64,000 nt of DNA from Hymenobacter sp. PAMC 26628 (GCF_001562275.1 NZ_CP014304.1:496001-560000), one strand, 5' to 3'; positions 33,243 through 42,061 are shown, numbered from the stretch's first letter. Program-made: numbers and translations. Notes: generated by a model not told the origin, from the letters alone.

Positions 33243-34271
33243 GTGGATAAGAAAAGAATTGCTAAACGAGGGCCCTGGTCCGTTTTGCTGGCTGCTGCGC
33301 TGGCCTTGGCGGGCTGCGGCCGGAGCCAACCAGCTGGCTGCCGGCCCGATGCAGCTACCGACGCTCCCATGCCCGCCGTGCAAGTGCAGCGGCTGGAAGC
33401 TGCGTTTTTTAAAATCCAGGGCCCCAGCGGCGCGGTGGCATTTATGAACGCGCACCCGGCGTTCGCGCGCTTTTATTTACAGCGGCGTACGGCTACCGAT
33501 ACTACCGGAGCCACCGCCTTGGCCCGCCTGGCGGCCGAACCGCACTTGCGTGAACTGGCGCAGCAGACGGCCGCTGCCTTTCCGGACAGCGCCGCGCTGG
33601 GCCGCGACCTGGGGGCCCTGTTCGGACGGGTGAAGTATTACTTTCCGGGGTTCCAGGCTCCGCGCGCGGCCACGTTTGTGAGTGGGTTTGAGGGCAAAGA
33701 TATTTTTGTGAACGACAGTTTGCTGGTGCTGAGCCTCGACTGGTTTGCGGGGACCCAAGCCAAGTTTCGGCCGGTGGAAATGCCCAAATATATTCTGCGC
33801 AACTACACGCCGGCCAACTTAATGCCATCATTGGCATTGCGCGTAGCCACCAAGTACAACCGCCACGAGCTGCCTGCTAATACCATGCTTGATGCTATGG
33901 TGAGCGGTGGCAAGGCGCTATATTTTGCGGGCCGCGCGCTGCCTTGTGTACCCGATTCGTTGTTGTTGGGCTTTACCAGGAAAGAAGTGGTGGGCGTGAC
34001 TGCCAACGAGGGTAAGATATGGGCCCATTTTCTGGAGCAAAACCTGCTGTACAACACCACACCTTTCACCATCCAGAAGTACGTGGGCGAACGGCCCAAC
34101 GTGCCCGAAATTGATGCTACCTGCCCCGGCCGGGTGGGCCAGTGGGTGGGATTGCAAATTGTGCGCAAGTACATGAACGACCACCCTAACGTGACTTTAG
34201 CCCAGCTTATGGCAGCGCGCAGCGCCCAGAAGCTGCTTAACGAATCGCACTACCGGCCCAAGCGGCAATAA
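33243..34271 (+). CDS. gldB: Gliding motility lipoprotein GldB-like
   Basis: This 342-residue protein has an N-terminal lipoprotein signal (LLAAALALAGCGRS). The body contains the GldB-type segments GRVKYYFPGFQAPRAATFVSGF, VNDSLLVLSLDWFAG, MPKYILRNYTPANLMPS, NEGKIWAHFLEQNLLYNTTP and CPGRVGQWVGLQIVRKYM. GldB is needed for gliding and for the stability of the gliding/T9SS apparatus in Flavobacterium. The start is GTG at 33243. In flavobacteria gldB is followed by gldC; here a glycosyltransferase follows and gldC is not seen. The assignment is strong for the domain, while gliding itself is not shown. Confidence 0.82.
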   Translation: MDKKRIAKRGPWSVLLAAALALAGCGRSQPAGCRPDAATDAPMPAVQVQRLEAAFFKIQGPSGAVAFMNAHPAFARFYLQRRTATDTTGATALARLAAEPHLRELAQQTAAAFPDSAALGRDLGALFGRVKYYFPGFQAPRAATFVSGFEGKDIFVNDSLLVLSLDWFAGTQAKFRPVEMPKYILRNYTPANLMPSLALRVATKYNRHELPANTMLDAMVSGGKALYFAGRALPCVPDSLLLGFTRKEVVGVTANEGKIWAHFLEQNLLYNTTPFTIQKYVGERPNVPEIDATCPGRVGQWVGLQIVRKYMNDHPNVTLAQLMAARSAQKLLNESHYRPKRQ

Positions 34272-34342
34272 GTGAGCGGGTGAATGAGTGCTGCCCACAT
34301 GGCATTATGCTCATTCACTCATTCACTCATTCGCCCACTCAT
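34271..34342. repeat. Word-based palindrome (locus 4)
   Basis: The left arm (34271-34290) carries GTGAATGAGTG words. The right arm (34310-34342) carries the complement as a period-8 repeat, TCATTCAC. It fills the gldB-glycosyltransferase gap and gives a false N-terminal extension to the next frame. Confidence 0.7.
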
Positions 34343-34353
34343 CCATTGACTAC

Positions 34354-35556
34354 GTGCACATTGCTGTCTTCAGCCAGTACCATACCAACCCCGACTGCCC
34401 GGCCACCAGCCGGCACTATGCGCTGCTGGCCCATATTGCCCAGACCCACCGGGTAACGCTGCTGACCACGCCCGCTTGGCGTGGGCAACGGCTGACGCAC
34501 GAGTTTCCATGGGTGCCGGCTGGGGTAGAAATTCGTGAAGCCAGCATCCCATACGATAATAAGATGGGCCCCGCGCGCCGGGCCCTGGCGTTTGCGCAGT
34601 ACGCGGCGTGGGCCGTGCGGGCGGGGCTGCGAATGGAGAAGCCCGACGTTATCTGGGGCATCAGCACGCCGCTGACGGCGGCTTGGGCAGCGGCGCAGGT
34701 GGCGCGCTGGCGGCGGGTGCCGTGGGTGTTCGAGGTGCAGGATTTGTGGCCGGCGTTTCCGGTGGCGATGGGGGCCGTGCCCACGGTCCTGGCCCGGCAA
34801 CAGCTATTTGCGCTAGAGAAACGGTTGTACCACAGCGCCCAGCACATTTTGCCGCTCTCGCCCGACATGACGCGCTACGTGATTGACTTGGGCGTTGCTG
34901 CTGAAAAGGTAACCACCGTGCTCAACGGCACCGACCTCGACTTGGCGGCCCGGGCCACGCCGGCGGCCGTGGCAGCGCTGCGGCAGGACCAAGGTCTAAA
35001 TGGCAAAAAAGTGGTGCTCTACGCCGGCACCTTCGGCCGGGCCAACGATATCCCGACGCTAATAGCTGCGGCGGAAATACTGGTGGCGGCCGACCCCGAC
35101 GCGGTGTGGCTGTTTCTGGGCCACGGCTACTACGAGCCGCTAGCGGCGGCGGCGGCGGCGCGTTGGCCCGGGCGCATCCGGCTGGTGGGCGGGCTACCAC
35201 GCCACGCAGTGTTTGCCTGGTTTGGGCTGGCCGATGTGGCTGTGGTGTCGTTCCTGAACTTGCCGGTGCTCGACGCCAACTCGCCCGCCAAACTCTACGA
35301 CGCGCTAGCAGTGGGCACGCCGGTGGTCGTTACCAACCAAGGCTGGACCAAAAAGCTGGTCGAAACCCACGGTTGCGGCTGGTACGTTCCGGCTGGTGAC
35401 GCCCCGAAACTGGCCGCTCGCTTGCGCGAATTGCTGGCCCAGCCGGCGCAGCTGCAAGCGGCTGGCCAGCGCGGCAGGGCCCTGGCCGCCAAAGAATTTG
35501 ACCGTCAACAACTGGCTGCGGTAGTGCAGCGAGTGCTGGAAAATGCGGTGACCTAA
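34354..35556 (+). CDS. Glycosyltransferase family 4 (WbuB-like)
   Basis: This 400-residue GT-B-fold enzyme probably adds a sugar in LPS O-antigen or exopolysaccharide synthesis. The N-terminal half shows FSQYHTNPDCPATSRHYALL and VIWGISTPLTAAWAAAQVAR; the nucleotide-sugar half shows VVLYAGTFGRANDIPTLIAA, RIRLVGGLPRHAVFAWFGLADVAVVSF and the acceptor/donor motif NSPAKLYDALAVGTPVV. The frame can be extended to 34288, but the extra 22 residues are encoded by the repeat at 34271-34342 and the conserved N-terminus starts at GTG 34354. No other polysaccharide genes are adjacent. Confidence 0.82.
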   Translation: MHIAVFSQYHTNPDCPATSRHYALLAHIAQTHRVTLLTTPAWRGQRLTHEFPWVPAGVEIREASIPYDNKMGPARRALAFAQYAAWAVRAGLRMEKPDVIWGISTPLTAAWAAAQVARWRRVPWVFEVQDLWPAFPVAMGAVPTVLARQQLFALEKRLYHSAQHILPLSPDMTRYVIDLGVAAEKVTTVLNGTDLDLAARATPAAVAALRQDQGLNGKKVVLYAGTFGRANDIPTLIAAAEILVAADPDAVWLFLGHGYYEPLAAAAAARWPGRIRLVGGLPRHAVFAWFGLADVAVVSFLNLPVLDANSPAKLYDALAVGTPVVVTNQGWTKKLVETHGCGWYVPAGDAPKLAARLRELLAQPAQLQAAGQRGRALAAKEFDRQQLAAVVQRVLENAVT

Positions 35557-35594
35557 CGGCCCGCTACTGGGGCCCCCGGTGCAGCTTTGCAGGT

Positions 35595-36293
35595 TTATTC
35601 GGCGCTGGCTTTGGGCTTTGCTGCTTTTGGTGGGACAAGGCCAGCCAGCGGCGCCACGTTCTTTTCGAAATACAAGCAGCTGGGCGCCAGCGGGCAAATG
35701 CCGCACTTGGGGCTGCGGGCTACGCAGATGTAGCGGCCGTGCAGAATTAGCCAGTGGTGGGCTTTGGGGATGAGGGCCTGGGGAATGTGGCGGACCAGGC
35801 CTTTCTCGACGGCCAGGGGCGTGGTGGCAGTTTTGGGCACCAGGCCCAGGCGGTGCGACACCCGAAACACATGCGTGTCGACGGCCATGGCGGGCTGGTT
35901 GTAGATAACAGATGCCACGACGTTGGCCGTTTTACGGCCCACACCGGGCAGACGCTGCAATTCGTCGAGTTGGCTGGGTACCTCACTGCCAAAGTCTTCC
36001 GTCAACATCCGGCCCAGCCCAGCGAGGTGTTTCGCCTTGTTGTTGGGGTACGAAACGCTGCGGATGAAGGGAAAAACTTCGTCGGCCGTAGCGGCGCCGA
36101 GGGCGGCAGGGGTGGGAAAGGCCGCCAGCAGTGCTGGCATCACTAAGTTTACGCGCTTGTCGGTGCACTGAGCGCTCAGCACCACGGCCACGATGAGCTC
36201 GTAGGGGTTACGGTAGATGAGCTCGGTTTTGGGGGCCGGGAAGTGGACAGTGAAGTAATCGAGGAAGAAGCGAAACCGCTCAGGACGGGTCAT
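35595..36293 (-). CDS. nth: Endonuclease III
   Basis: This 232-residue bifunctional glycosylase/AP lyase removes oxidised pyrimidines. The HhH motif LPGVGRKTANVVASVIYNQP, the catalytic region AVDTHVFRVSHRLGL and the [4Fe-4S] cysteines in CVARSPKCGICPLAPSC are complete; the catalytic lysine lies in the LSAQCTDKRVN segment. A C-terminal Lys/Ala-rich tail of ~15 residues is extra. The ATG at 36293 is preferred over an upstream in-frame start that adds ten unconserved residues. It lies near the sigma factor but is separately transcribed. Confidence 0.93.
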   Translation of the reverse strand: MTRPERFRFFLDYFTVHFPAPKTELIYRNPYELIVAVVLSAQCTDKRVNLVMPALLAAFPTPAALGAATADEVFPFIRSVSYPNNKAKHLAGLGRMLTEDFGSEVPSQLDELQRLPGVGRKTANVVASVIYNQPAMAVDTHVFRVSHRLGLVPKTATTPLAVEKGLVRHIPQALIPKAHHWLILHGRYICVARSPKCGICPLAPSCLYFEKNVAPLAGLVPPKAAKPKASAE

Positions 36294-36389
36294 AAACGAA
36301 GAATTGGCGCGGCCAGTAAGCAAAAAACCATCCCAGGCGCTGCGGCGAGCAGCGCTTGGGATGGCAAAGGTCGGGCGAAATTCCGGGGC

Positions 36390-36620
36390 CTAACTGCCGG
36401 TCGGAAACGTACGCGAGTATTCTAAAATGCGGGCCGATACCGCCGGGCGGGGCTCGCAGCGCAGGCCGTCGAGGGTGCGCTGGGCCAGCAGTAAGTCAGC
36501 GCAGGCGATGGCCAGCTCGGAATCGTGTTGGAGAGCTTCTTCCACTTCGGGCAAGGCACTAGCTGGCAATTCGTTGTACACGTAGCGCAGTAGGGTCGTA
36601 TAGGGTAAGGTTTGAATCAT
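36390..36620 (-). CDS. Small protein overlapping the sigma factor gene
   Basis: This 76-residue frame begins with an ATG inside the sigma-factor gene and overlaps its last 62 bases in another frame. It encodes LRYVYNELPASALPEVEEAL, then SELAIACADLLLAQRTLDGL and VSARILEYSRTF, the look of a short helical anti-sigma-like (zinc-less) domain. Bacteroidota ECF genes often have such a partner, where translational coupling keeps the ratio fixed. I cannot name a family; the overlap and position make it more likely real than not. Confidence 0.6.
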   Translation of the reverse strand: MIQTLPYTTLLRYVYNELPASALPEVEEALQHDSELAIACADLLLAQRTLDGLRCEPRPAVSARILEYSRTFPTGS

Positions 36621-37194
36621 AGTAAGACGGGTTTACGGCCATTTTCTTCCGTAGGTTTATCAGGGCGTAGCGCATCCGGCCGAGGGCCGTGTTAATGCTC
36701 ACCCCGGTGGCGTCGGCAATTTCTTGAAAGCTCAGGTCGCCGTAGTGGCGCATGAGCAGCACTTCTTTCTGGGCCGGGGGCAGCTCCTGGATTAGCTCCC
36801 GCAGGCGGGCGTGGGTTTCTTCGCGGGCCAAGGCATCGTCGGCTCCTTCTTCCGAATGGGCGAGCGAATTGGCTAAAGGCCCGTCGCCGTCGAGGCTGAG
36901 GTGGGGCACACGCTTACCGCGGCGAAAAGCGTCGATGGCCAGGTTGTGCGCAATGCGGCACAGCCAGGGCCCAAACTTGCCTTCGTCGTTGTAGCGGCCA
37001 CTTTTCAGCACGTGGATGGCTTTAATGAATGCGTCTTGGAGGAGGTCTTCAGCAACGTCTTCGTCGCGTACGATGAGCAGAATGGTGGTGAAGGTCCGGC
37101 TTCGGTGCCGCTCAAGCAGCATCGCGAAGGCGGATTCCTGGCCGGCCAGGTAAAGCGAAACGAGCGCGGAATCGCTCAGCTGCATGGATTCCAT
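36559..37194 (-). CDS. ECF-type RNA polymerase sigma factor
   Basis: This 211-residue protein has sigma region 2 (ESAFAMLLERHRSRTFTTIL, RDEDVAEDLLQDAFIKAIHVL, KFGPWLCRIAHNLAIDAFRRG) and region 4 (ELPPAQKEVLLMRHYGDLSF, QEIADATGVSINTALGRMRY), separated by a short linker. Region 3 is absent, as in ECF sigmas. A C-terminal tail of about 30 residues includes NPSYYDSNLTLYDP and ends TALRVQRIAS; it is encoded by DNA that also codes the start of the downstream small protein. Targets are unknown. Confidence 0.9.
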   Translation of the reverse strand: MESMQLSDSALVSLYLAGQESAFAMLLERHRSRTFTTILLIVRDEDVAEDLLQDAFIKAIHVLKSGRYNDEGKFGPWLCRIAHNLAIDAFRRGKRVPHLSLDGDGPLANSLAHSEEGADDALAREETHARLRELIQELPPAQKEVLLMRHYGDLSFQEIADATGVSINTALGRMRYALINLRKKMAVNPSYYDSNLTLYDPTALRVQRIAS

Positions 37195-37431
37195 AAAGGA
37201 CTACGGATAAGGGGAACGTAGAGCTTGAACCGATAGTATGCAGCTTGAGAGATTACAGGAAATAAAACGGAAGATACCGGTTGTAAGCAGAACGTTGCAA
37301 GCGGTTGCCAAATGTAGCGGCGCACTTAGGGCATCCGCAAGGCAGTTGAGGCAAAAATGACAAAATATTTTTAGAAATCGGCGCAACCTTCCTAAAAACT
37401 TCACGTCGGACTTCGATGCACGACTAAAGCC

Positions 37432-37824
37432 CTAGCCTTCGGCCTGGGCCAACCAAGCGTGGGCAGCGGCTTCGTCGGTGAAGGTAGCAATGCGGCAATC
37501 GGTGCTAGCGGCCGAAACCACAGCCGTAACGGCCTGTTGCGCCCGCAGCGGCGATACCAAAAACGCCAGCCGCACCGCAGCCGCGTAGCGCCCCCGCAAC
37601 GCTGGCGCAAAAGTGGTGCCGAACCAAGCATTCACGGCGGGTTCTACCACATCTTCGCGGCGGCGCAGGTCGAGTAGCCAGCGGCTGCACCCGGCTGCGT
37701 CGGCCGCTGTTAGCACGGCTTGGTAACCGGCTTGCAGCTCCTGGGGCGTGATTTCGCGCTGCCAGCGGGCGATGAGGGCCGGTAGGTCAGGGCGGTACAC
37801 AAGGTCGAGTCCGTAATTGGACAT
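37432..37824 (-). CDS. Hypothetical STAS/SpoIIAA-like protein
   Basis: This 130-residue soluble protein reads YGLDLVYRPDLPALIARWQR, then AGCSRWLLDLRRRE, ALRGRYAAAVRLAFLVSPLR and TFTDEAAAHAWLAQAEG at the end. The pattern of short strands and helices with a C-terminal DEAAAHAWL helix resembles the SpoIIAA-like/STAS folds common in Hymenobacter, but no functional motif is visible. The start at ATG 37824 is chosen over an upstream frame start with eight unconserved residues. It is divergent from the MFS gene. Confidence 0.6.
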   Translation of the reverse strand: MSNYGLDLVYRPDLPALIARWQREITPQELQAGYQAVLTAADAAGCSRWLLDLRRREDVVEPAVNAWFGTTFAPALRGRYAAAVRLAFLVSPLRAQQAVTAVVSAASTDCRIATFTDEAAAHAWLAQAEG

Positions 37825-37881
37825 AGCAAAGGCTAAGGCGCAGCGCAAGGTAAGCGGTGGATTGGATGTAACAAGCGCTGC

Positions 37882-37912
37882 TTTGGGCCCGGCGTTGGGC
37901 GGGCTACCTTTG
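37882..37912 (+). promoter_or_regulatory. Promoter of the MFS exporter gene
   Basis: TTTG at 37882-37885, 19 bases, TACCTTTG at 37905-37912. This is the cleanest match in the window to the Bacteroidota -33/-7 promoter, 43 bases before the ATG. Confidence 0.7.
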
Positions 37913-37955
37913 CCCGGCGGGGCCGCGCAGCACGCGCCGGGCCCGTGTTTCTGTT

Positions 37956-39266
37956 ATGAACCCTGCTTCGCCTGCCGCCCCCGCGGCCCCTCACGACCCC
38001 TACGCGGCCCTGCGCCTGCCCGATTTTCGCCGCCTGATTACCGCCCGGGTTCTGTTCTCTGTGGCTACCCAAATCCAGGGGGTGGTGGTGAGCTGGCAGA
38101 TTTTTGAGCTCACCAAAGACCCGTTGGCACTGGGCCTTATTGGGTTAGCCGAGGCCATTCCCAGCATCACAGTGTCGCTCTATGCCGGGCACGTAGCCGA
38201 TTCGGTGCGCCGCAAGCGCATCATTGTGCCGGCTGTGGCGGTGCTGTTTTTGTGCGCCCTGGCGCTGTTCTGGCTGGCGCACCCGGGCCAGGCCGACCTG
38301 CTGGCGCGGGGCCGGCTGCACCTGGGCGTTTTCAACGCCACGGTGGTGTGGCCGCTGTATTTAGTCATTTTCGTGAGCGGCATTGCGCGTGGGTTCATGG
38401 GGCCCGCGCTGTTCTCGTTCATGCCGCAGCTGCTGCCCGATCGCAGCTTCCTGCCCAACGCCGTGACTTGGAATTCAACTACTTGGCAGGCCTCGGCGGT
38501 GCTGGGGCCTGCTATTGGCGGTTTGCTATTCGCGCATTTGGGGAAGGAGTTTGCTTACGGTGTCGATGTGGTAATGGAGGGCTTGGCGCTGGTGCTGTTC
38601 ATCACCATTGCCAGCCGCGAGCTGCCGCCTATTGAGGGCGAGCGGCTGAGTTTGAAAGAGAGCATTTTGAGTGGAGTTAAGTTCATCTTCGGCAACCAGA
38701 TTGTGCTGGCGGCCTTGTCGCTGGATATGTTTGCCGTGCTATTTGGCGGGGCCGTGGCGCTGTTGCCCATTTTTGCTTCCGATATCCTCAAGGCGGGCCC
38801 CGACGCCTTGGGCTACCTGCGCGCCGCGCCGGCGGTGGGCTCGGTGGCCATGGCGGTGTGGCTCACGTTCTCGCCGTTGAAGCGCGGAGCGGGCCGCAAA
38901 ATGCTGTGGGCAGTGGCCGGCTTTGGGGCCGCCACCGTGGCCTTCGCGCTGTCGACCAATTTGTACTTGTCGATGTTTTTGTTGTTTCTGACCGGAACCT
39001 TCGATTCCGTGTCGGTTATTGTACGCTCGACGCTGGTGCACACCTACACCCCGGAGTACATGAAGGGTCGCGTGTCGGCGGTGAACAGCATTTTCATCGG
39101 CTCCAGCAACGAACTGGGTAGCTTCGAGAGCGGCGCGGCGGCCAAGCTGATGGGTACAGTGCCCAGCGTGGTGTTTGGGGGCCTGATGACGATGCTCGTG
39201 GTGGCCGTGACAACGTGGAAGGCCAATAAGCTGCGCGGCCTGGAAATGGGCGCGGGCAAGAAATAG
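37956..39266 (+). CDS. MFS transporter (MFS_3, enterobactin-exporter-like)
   Basis: This 436-residue polytopic protein has about 12 hydrophobic segments and the MFS_3 layout: FRRLITARVLFSVATQIQGV, the A-like loop YAGHVADSVRRKRIIVP, LLPDRSFLPNAVTWNSTTWQ and LGPAIGGLLFAHLG. EntS-like members export siderophores or drugs by proton antiport, but no biosynthetic genes are near, so the substrate is unknown. It has a clear promoter and stands alone, convergent with the helix-hairpin-helix gene. Confidence 0.85.
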   Translation: MNPASPAAPAAPHDPYAALRLPDFRRLITARVLFSVATQIQGVVVSWQIFELTKDPLALGLIGLAEAIPSITVSLYAGHVADSVRRKRIIVPAVAVLFLCALALFWLAHPGQADLLARGRLHLGVFNATVVWPLYLVIFVSGIARGFMGPALFSFMPQLLPDRSFLPNAVTWNSTTWQASAVLGPAIGGLLFAHLGKEFAYGVDVVMEGLALVLFITIASRELPPIEGERLSLKESILSGVKFIFGNQIVLAALSLDMFAVLFGGAVALLPIFASDILKAGPDALGYLRAAPAVGSVAMAVWLTFSPLKRGAGRKMLWAVAGFGAATVAFALSTNLYLSMFLLFLTGTFDSVSVIVRSTLVHTYTPEYMKGRVSAVNSIFIGSSNELGSFESGAAAKLMGTVPSVVFGGLMTMLVVAVTTWKANKLRGLEMGAGKK

Positions 39267-39281
39267 CGGCCCGCCGGGGCC

Positions 39282-40292
39282 CTATTCGCAGCGCACGTAG
39301 GGCCGCAGCTTGGCCCAGTCGTCGGGCTTCAGGGTCGGGATTTGCTGTAGATCTTCGGGCTTGCGGTAGGGGCCGTGCTGCTTGCGGTAGGCCACGATAA
39401 GGCGGGCCAGCGGCTTGCGGATGTAAGGATGCAAGTAGAGCTCGTCGAACGAGGCCGTGTTGACGTTCACCAGCTGCGGGGCAAAGCCCGGCTGCACGAA
39501 CGTGTACTTGCGGAGGCTGTCCACCAAATCGGGGGCGTCGCGCAGCACGAACACCTCGCCGAGCTGATCGGCCCGCAGGTAGCCGCCGAGCTGGTTACGG
39601 TACTGCACCACCCACTTGGCCCGGCCCGCGCCAATGCCGCGGATTTGCATCAATTGTGTGGTGTCGGCCGCGTTCAGGTCGAAGGGCTGGAGGTGCTTGG
39701 GCTTGCTGGGGAACTTGCTGGCGGCGAACGGCGGGAACTTGCCCGGGGCCCCGGCGGCGTAGGCGGGCCGCTCACCACGGACCGGCAGCGCCTCAGGCAG
39801 TTGCATGAAGGGCGCCAGCCGCTGGTATACTGAATCTTCCAGGCCGTACATTTTCTTGATTTGCGCCTTGGCGCGGAAGCCGCCCGCCGCGTCGCGGTAC
39901 TTCACGATGCGCCCGGCCACGAAGTGTGGCACGCCGCGGGCCTCCCAGCCCTCAGGCGTTAGGGCGTTGGGGTCGAAGGGCCCTAATGGCACCTGGGCCA
40001 CAGCGGGGTAGCGCGCCGCCCGCTCGAACGGGCGCGGGGCGTAGGCACGGCCCGGGGCCCGGTTGGCGGCCAGGTTTGCCGCCAGCTGGTCGAGCTGCTG
40101 CTGATCGGCGGCGGGCAGGTACTGGGGCTGGGCGGGGTGCCAGAGCAGCGGCAGCAGCAGGGCCCCGGCCAGCACGGCCAGCAACCCCACCATGCCCCGG
40201 GCTTCGGCGCGCGAGTAGCCCATGTAGCGCCGCGCCCAGCGCAGGGGCCCCGCATCGGCCCAGGAGCGCCGGGGGCGCGGCGAAGGTTTCAT
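39282..40292 (-). CDS. Helix-hairpin-helix (ComEA-like) membrane-anchored protein
   Basis: This 336-residue protein has one N-terminal membrane helix (about residues 33-53, MVGLLAVLAGALLLPLLW) and at least two helix-hairpin-helix modules: FDLNAADTTQLMQIRGIGAGRAKWVVQYRNQLGG and, near the C-terminus, VNVNTASFDELYLHPYIRKP followed by LARLIVAYRKQHGPY. ComEA-type proteins bind DNA at the cell surface for uptake, but Bacteroidota members are of unproven role. No other competence genes are nearby. Start ATG 40292 is preferred to 40310. Confidence 0.75.
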   Translation of the reverse strand: MKPSPRPRRSWADAGPLRWARRYMGYSRAEARGMVGLLAVLAGALLLPLLWHPAQPQYLPAADQQQLDQLAANLAANRAPGRAYAPRPFERAARYPAVAQVPLGPFDPNALTPEGWEARGVPHFVAGRIVKYRDAAGGFRAKAQIKKMYGLEDSVYQRLAPFMQLPEALPVRGERPAYAAGAPGKFPPFAASKFPSKPKHLQPFDLNAADTTQLMQIRGIGAGRAKWVVQYRNQLGGYLRADQLGEVFVLRDAPDLVDSLRKYTFVQPGFAPQLVNVNTASFDELYLHPYIRKPLARLIVAYRKQHGPYRKPEDLQQIPTLKPDDWAKLRPYVRCE

Positions 40293-40470
40293 AGCAAAGT
40301 GGTTGAGCACCCGCCAAAACGGGTGCGGAAGCGGAAGGGTGGAAGCGCTTGGCGTTTATAAAGAGCGCGCAGCTCCTGCAAACGCTACGCGGGGTGCGCG
40401 GGGTGCAAAATAGCGCCGGAGGTAATGGAATTGAGTCTTTATAACCACGAAGCTGTTGCTGAAATCGGGT

Positions 40471-40575
40471 TCCGCTCATGCTGAGCGTAGTCAAAGCATC
40501 TCTACCGCATCGCTGAACGATTGATTTAGTGAGCGGTAGAGATACTTCGACTGCGCTTAGCATGACGTTCTGATT
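40471..40575. repeat. REP-like palindromic repeat (copy C)
   Basis: Left arm about 40474-40508 (CTCATGCTGAGCGTAGTC, AAAGCATCTCTACCG) and right arm about 40533-40575 (CGGTAGAGATACTTCGAC, GCGCTTAGCATGAC). It lies in the 322-bp gap between the HhH gene and hydrolase 1; the rest of that gap holds nothing I recognise. Confidence 0.8.
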
Positions 40576-40614
40576 GACCTCAGCGACTTCCTAAACAGCT
40601 TTTATGTAGAGCTC

Positions 40615-42033
40615 TTAGCGGCCGGCGTGGGCGGCTACCCAATCGCCGATGATTTGCAGGGCGCTAGGCGCGAAAGTTTCTTCGATGGTGCCGTACTCGC
40701 CAATGGCCCCAGTGGGGGCGGTTTGGAATAGGTGGTTGAGGCTGGGCAGTGCCTGTGTGGTCACGTCGCGGTTGCCGCCTGCTTTTAAGCCCTGGGCAAT
40801 GGCCGCCAGGTTGGGGCCTGCGGCTACCTGCACGTCTTTTGTTCCGCCGAGGGCCAGCACCGGGCAGTGCACGCGGGGCAGGGTTTGGGCGGGGCGGTCG
40901 GCCAGCAGGTGGCGGTAAGCGGGCGAGAGCAGCACGTTGATTTTGCCGTCGGCCTGCGCCAGGGCCCCCGGGCTGGCCGCGCCGCCGGCGCCAAGCAAGG
41001 GGCGCAGCTTGGCGCGGGCCTGGGCGTCGTCGGGCGTTTGCGCCACGATGGTTATTAGTTGACGCTGCATCTTTTCGGCGCTCTGCAATTGGGCTGGGGT
41101 GGCCCCGCCCAGCTTGCCCAAGGCCAATACCTGCTGCACAATCAGCTCGTTGCCGGGCAGGCCGGGGGCAGCCAGCAGCACCAGAAAGTTGGGCCCCTGG
41201 GGCTGGCCAGCGGCGGCAATAGCGGCGGTGCCGCCCTCGCTGTGGCCCAGCAGCCCCACGTGCGCCGGGGCAATGCCTGGCCGGGCCCGCACGAATGCCA
41301 GCGCCGCTCGTGCATCGGCGGCATAGTCGGCGCTAGTGCTCGTGGCCTGCGAGCCGCCCGACTGGCCCACGCCGCGGTCGTCGAAGCGCAGCACGGCAAT
41401 GCCGCGCCGGCTGAGGTAGTCAGCCAGCACCCCAAAGGGCTGGTGGCCAAACAGAGTTTCGTTGCGGTCTTCGGGCCCCGAGCCCGTCAGCAGCACCACG
41501 GCCGGGAAGGGCCCCGGACCGGCCGGCGTGGTAAGGGTGCCGGCCAGCACTACGCCGGCCGGGGCGTTGGTAAACGTTACGTCGGCCGACTGGTAGGGGA
41601 ACGGCGGCTTGGGGGACTGGGGCCGGCGGGGGCCCGCTAGCGACCCCGCCGCGGCGCGGGCCAGCGTGAGGGGCAGGGCCTGGCCGCTTTGGTGCCACTC
41701 GCCCACCAGCTGCTGGCCCGCGGCGCGGCGGCCGGCAAAGTAGGCCTTGGCCTGGGGCAGGCGCAGGTACACGCTGTCGGCGGTGGGAGCGGTGAATTGC
41801 ACCGGCAAGCCCTGGGCGTTTTGCATCGGCACGTCGAGCGTGGCCGTGCGGGGGCCCCCGGCGGGGTCGGCGAGGTGAGCCGTGAGGCTGAGGGGACCCA
41901 GCGCGCCCGTCCAGTCGCCGGTGAGGCTGGCAGGGGCTTGTGCGCAAGCACCGAAGGGCAACGCCAGCAGCGCCGCGCCGCCCAGCCACCCGAGGGCCTG
42001 CCGAGCGGCGTTAATAAGTAGTGGTAATACCAT
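40615..42033 (-). CDS. Secreted alpha/beta hydrolase (active-site triad intact)
   Basis: This 472-residue exported enzyme has an N-terminal hydrophobic/signal segment (ALGWLGGAALLALPFGACAQ), an N-terminal beta-rich domain (LTGDWTGALGPLSLTAHL, then QLVGEWHQSGQALPLTL) and a C-terminal alpha/beta hydrolase domain from about residue 170. The domain shows VVLLTGSGPEDRNETLFGHQ, AVLRFDDRGVGQSGG, the nucleophile elbow GLLGHSEGG (Ser265), the acid in LALGGTKDV and the histidine in LNHLF. It is an esterase/dienelactone-hydrolase relative of unknown substrate. It lies 28 bases downstream of its paralog on the same strand. Confidence 0.82.
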   Translation of the reverse strand: MVLPLLINAARQALGWLGGAALLALPFGACAQAPASLTGDWTGALGPLSLTAHLADPAGGPRTATLDVPMQNAQGLPVQFTAPTADSVYLRLPQAKAYFAGRRAAGQQLVGEWHQSGQALPLTLARAAAGSLAGPRRPQSPKPPFPYQSADVTFTNAPAGVVLAGTLTTPAGPGPFPAVVLLTGSGPEDRNETLFGHQPFGVLADYLSRRGIAVLRFDDRGVGQSGGSQATSTSADYAADARAALAFVRARPGIAPAHVGLLGHSEGGTAAIAAAGQPQGPNFLVLLAAPGLPGNELIVQQVLALGKLGGATPAQLQSAEKMQRQLITIVAQTPDDAQARAKLRPLLGAGGAASPGALAQADGKINVLLSPAYRHLLADRPAQTLPRVHCPVLALGGTKDVQVAAGPNLAAIAQGLKAGGNRDVTTQALPSLNHLFQTAPTGAIGEYGTIEETFAPSALQIIGDWVAAHAGR

Positions 42034-42061
42034 GCTGCAATACTACGGCCGGCCGCTGCGC

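Noticed and set aside
34288..34353. N-terminal extension of the glycosyltransferase (LIHSFAHSS...)
   Set aside because: It is the translation of a TCATTCAC repeat; the conserved domain starts at the GTG at 34354.
37956..39266. Siderophore export system around the EntS-like MFS protein
   Set aside because: No siderophore synthesis, receptor or Fur-like site is nearby; the family also contains drug exporters.
39282..40292. HhH protein as evidence for a competence locus
   Set aside because: Only the generic HhH/ComEA-like domain is present; no comEC, comF or pilus gene is adjacent.
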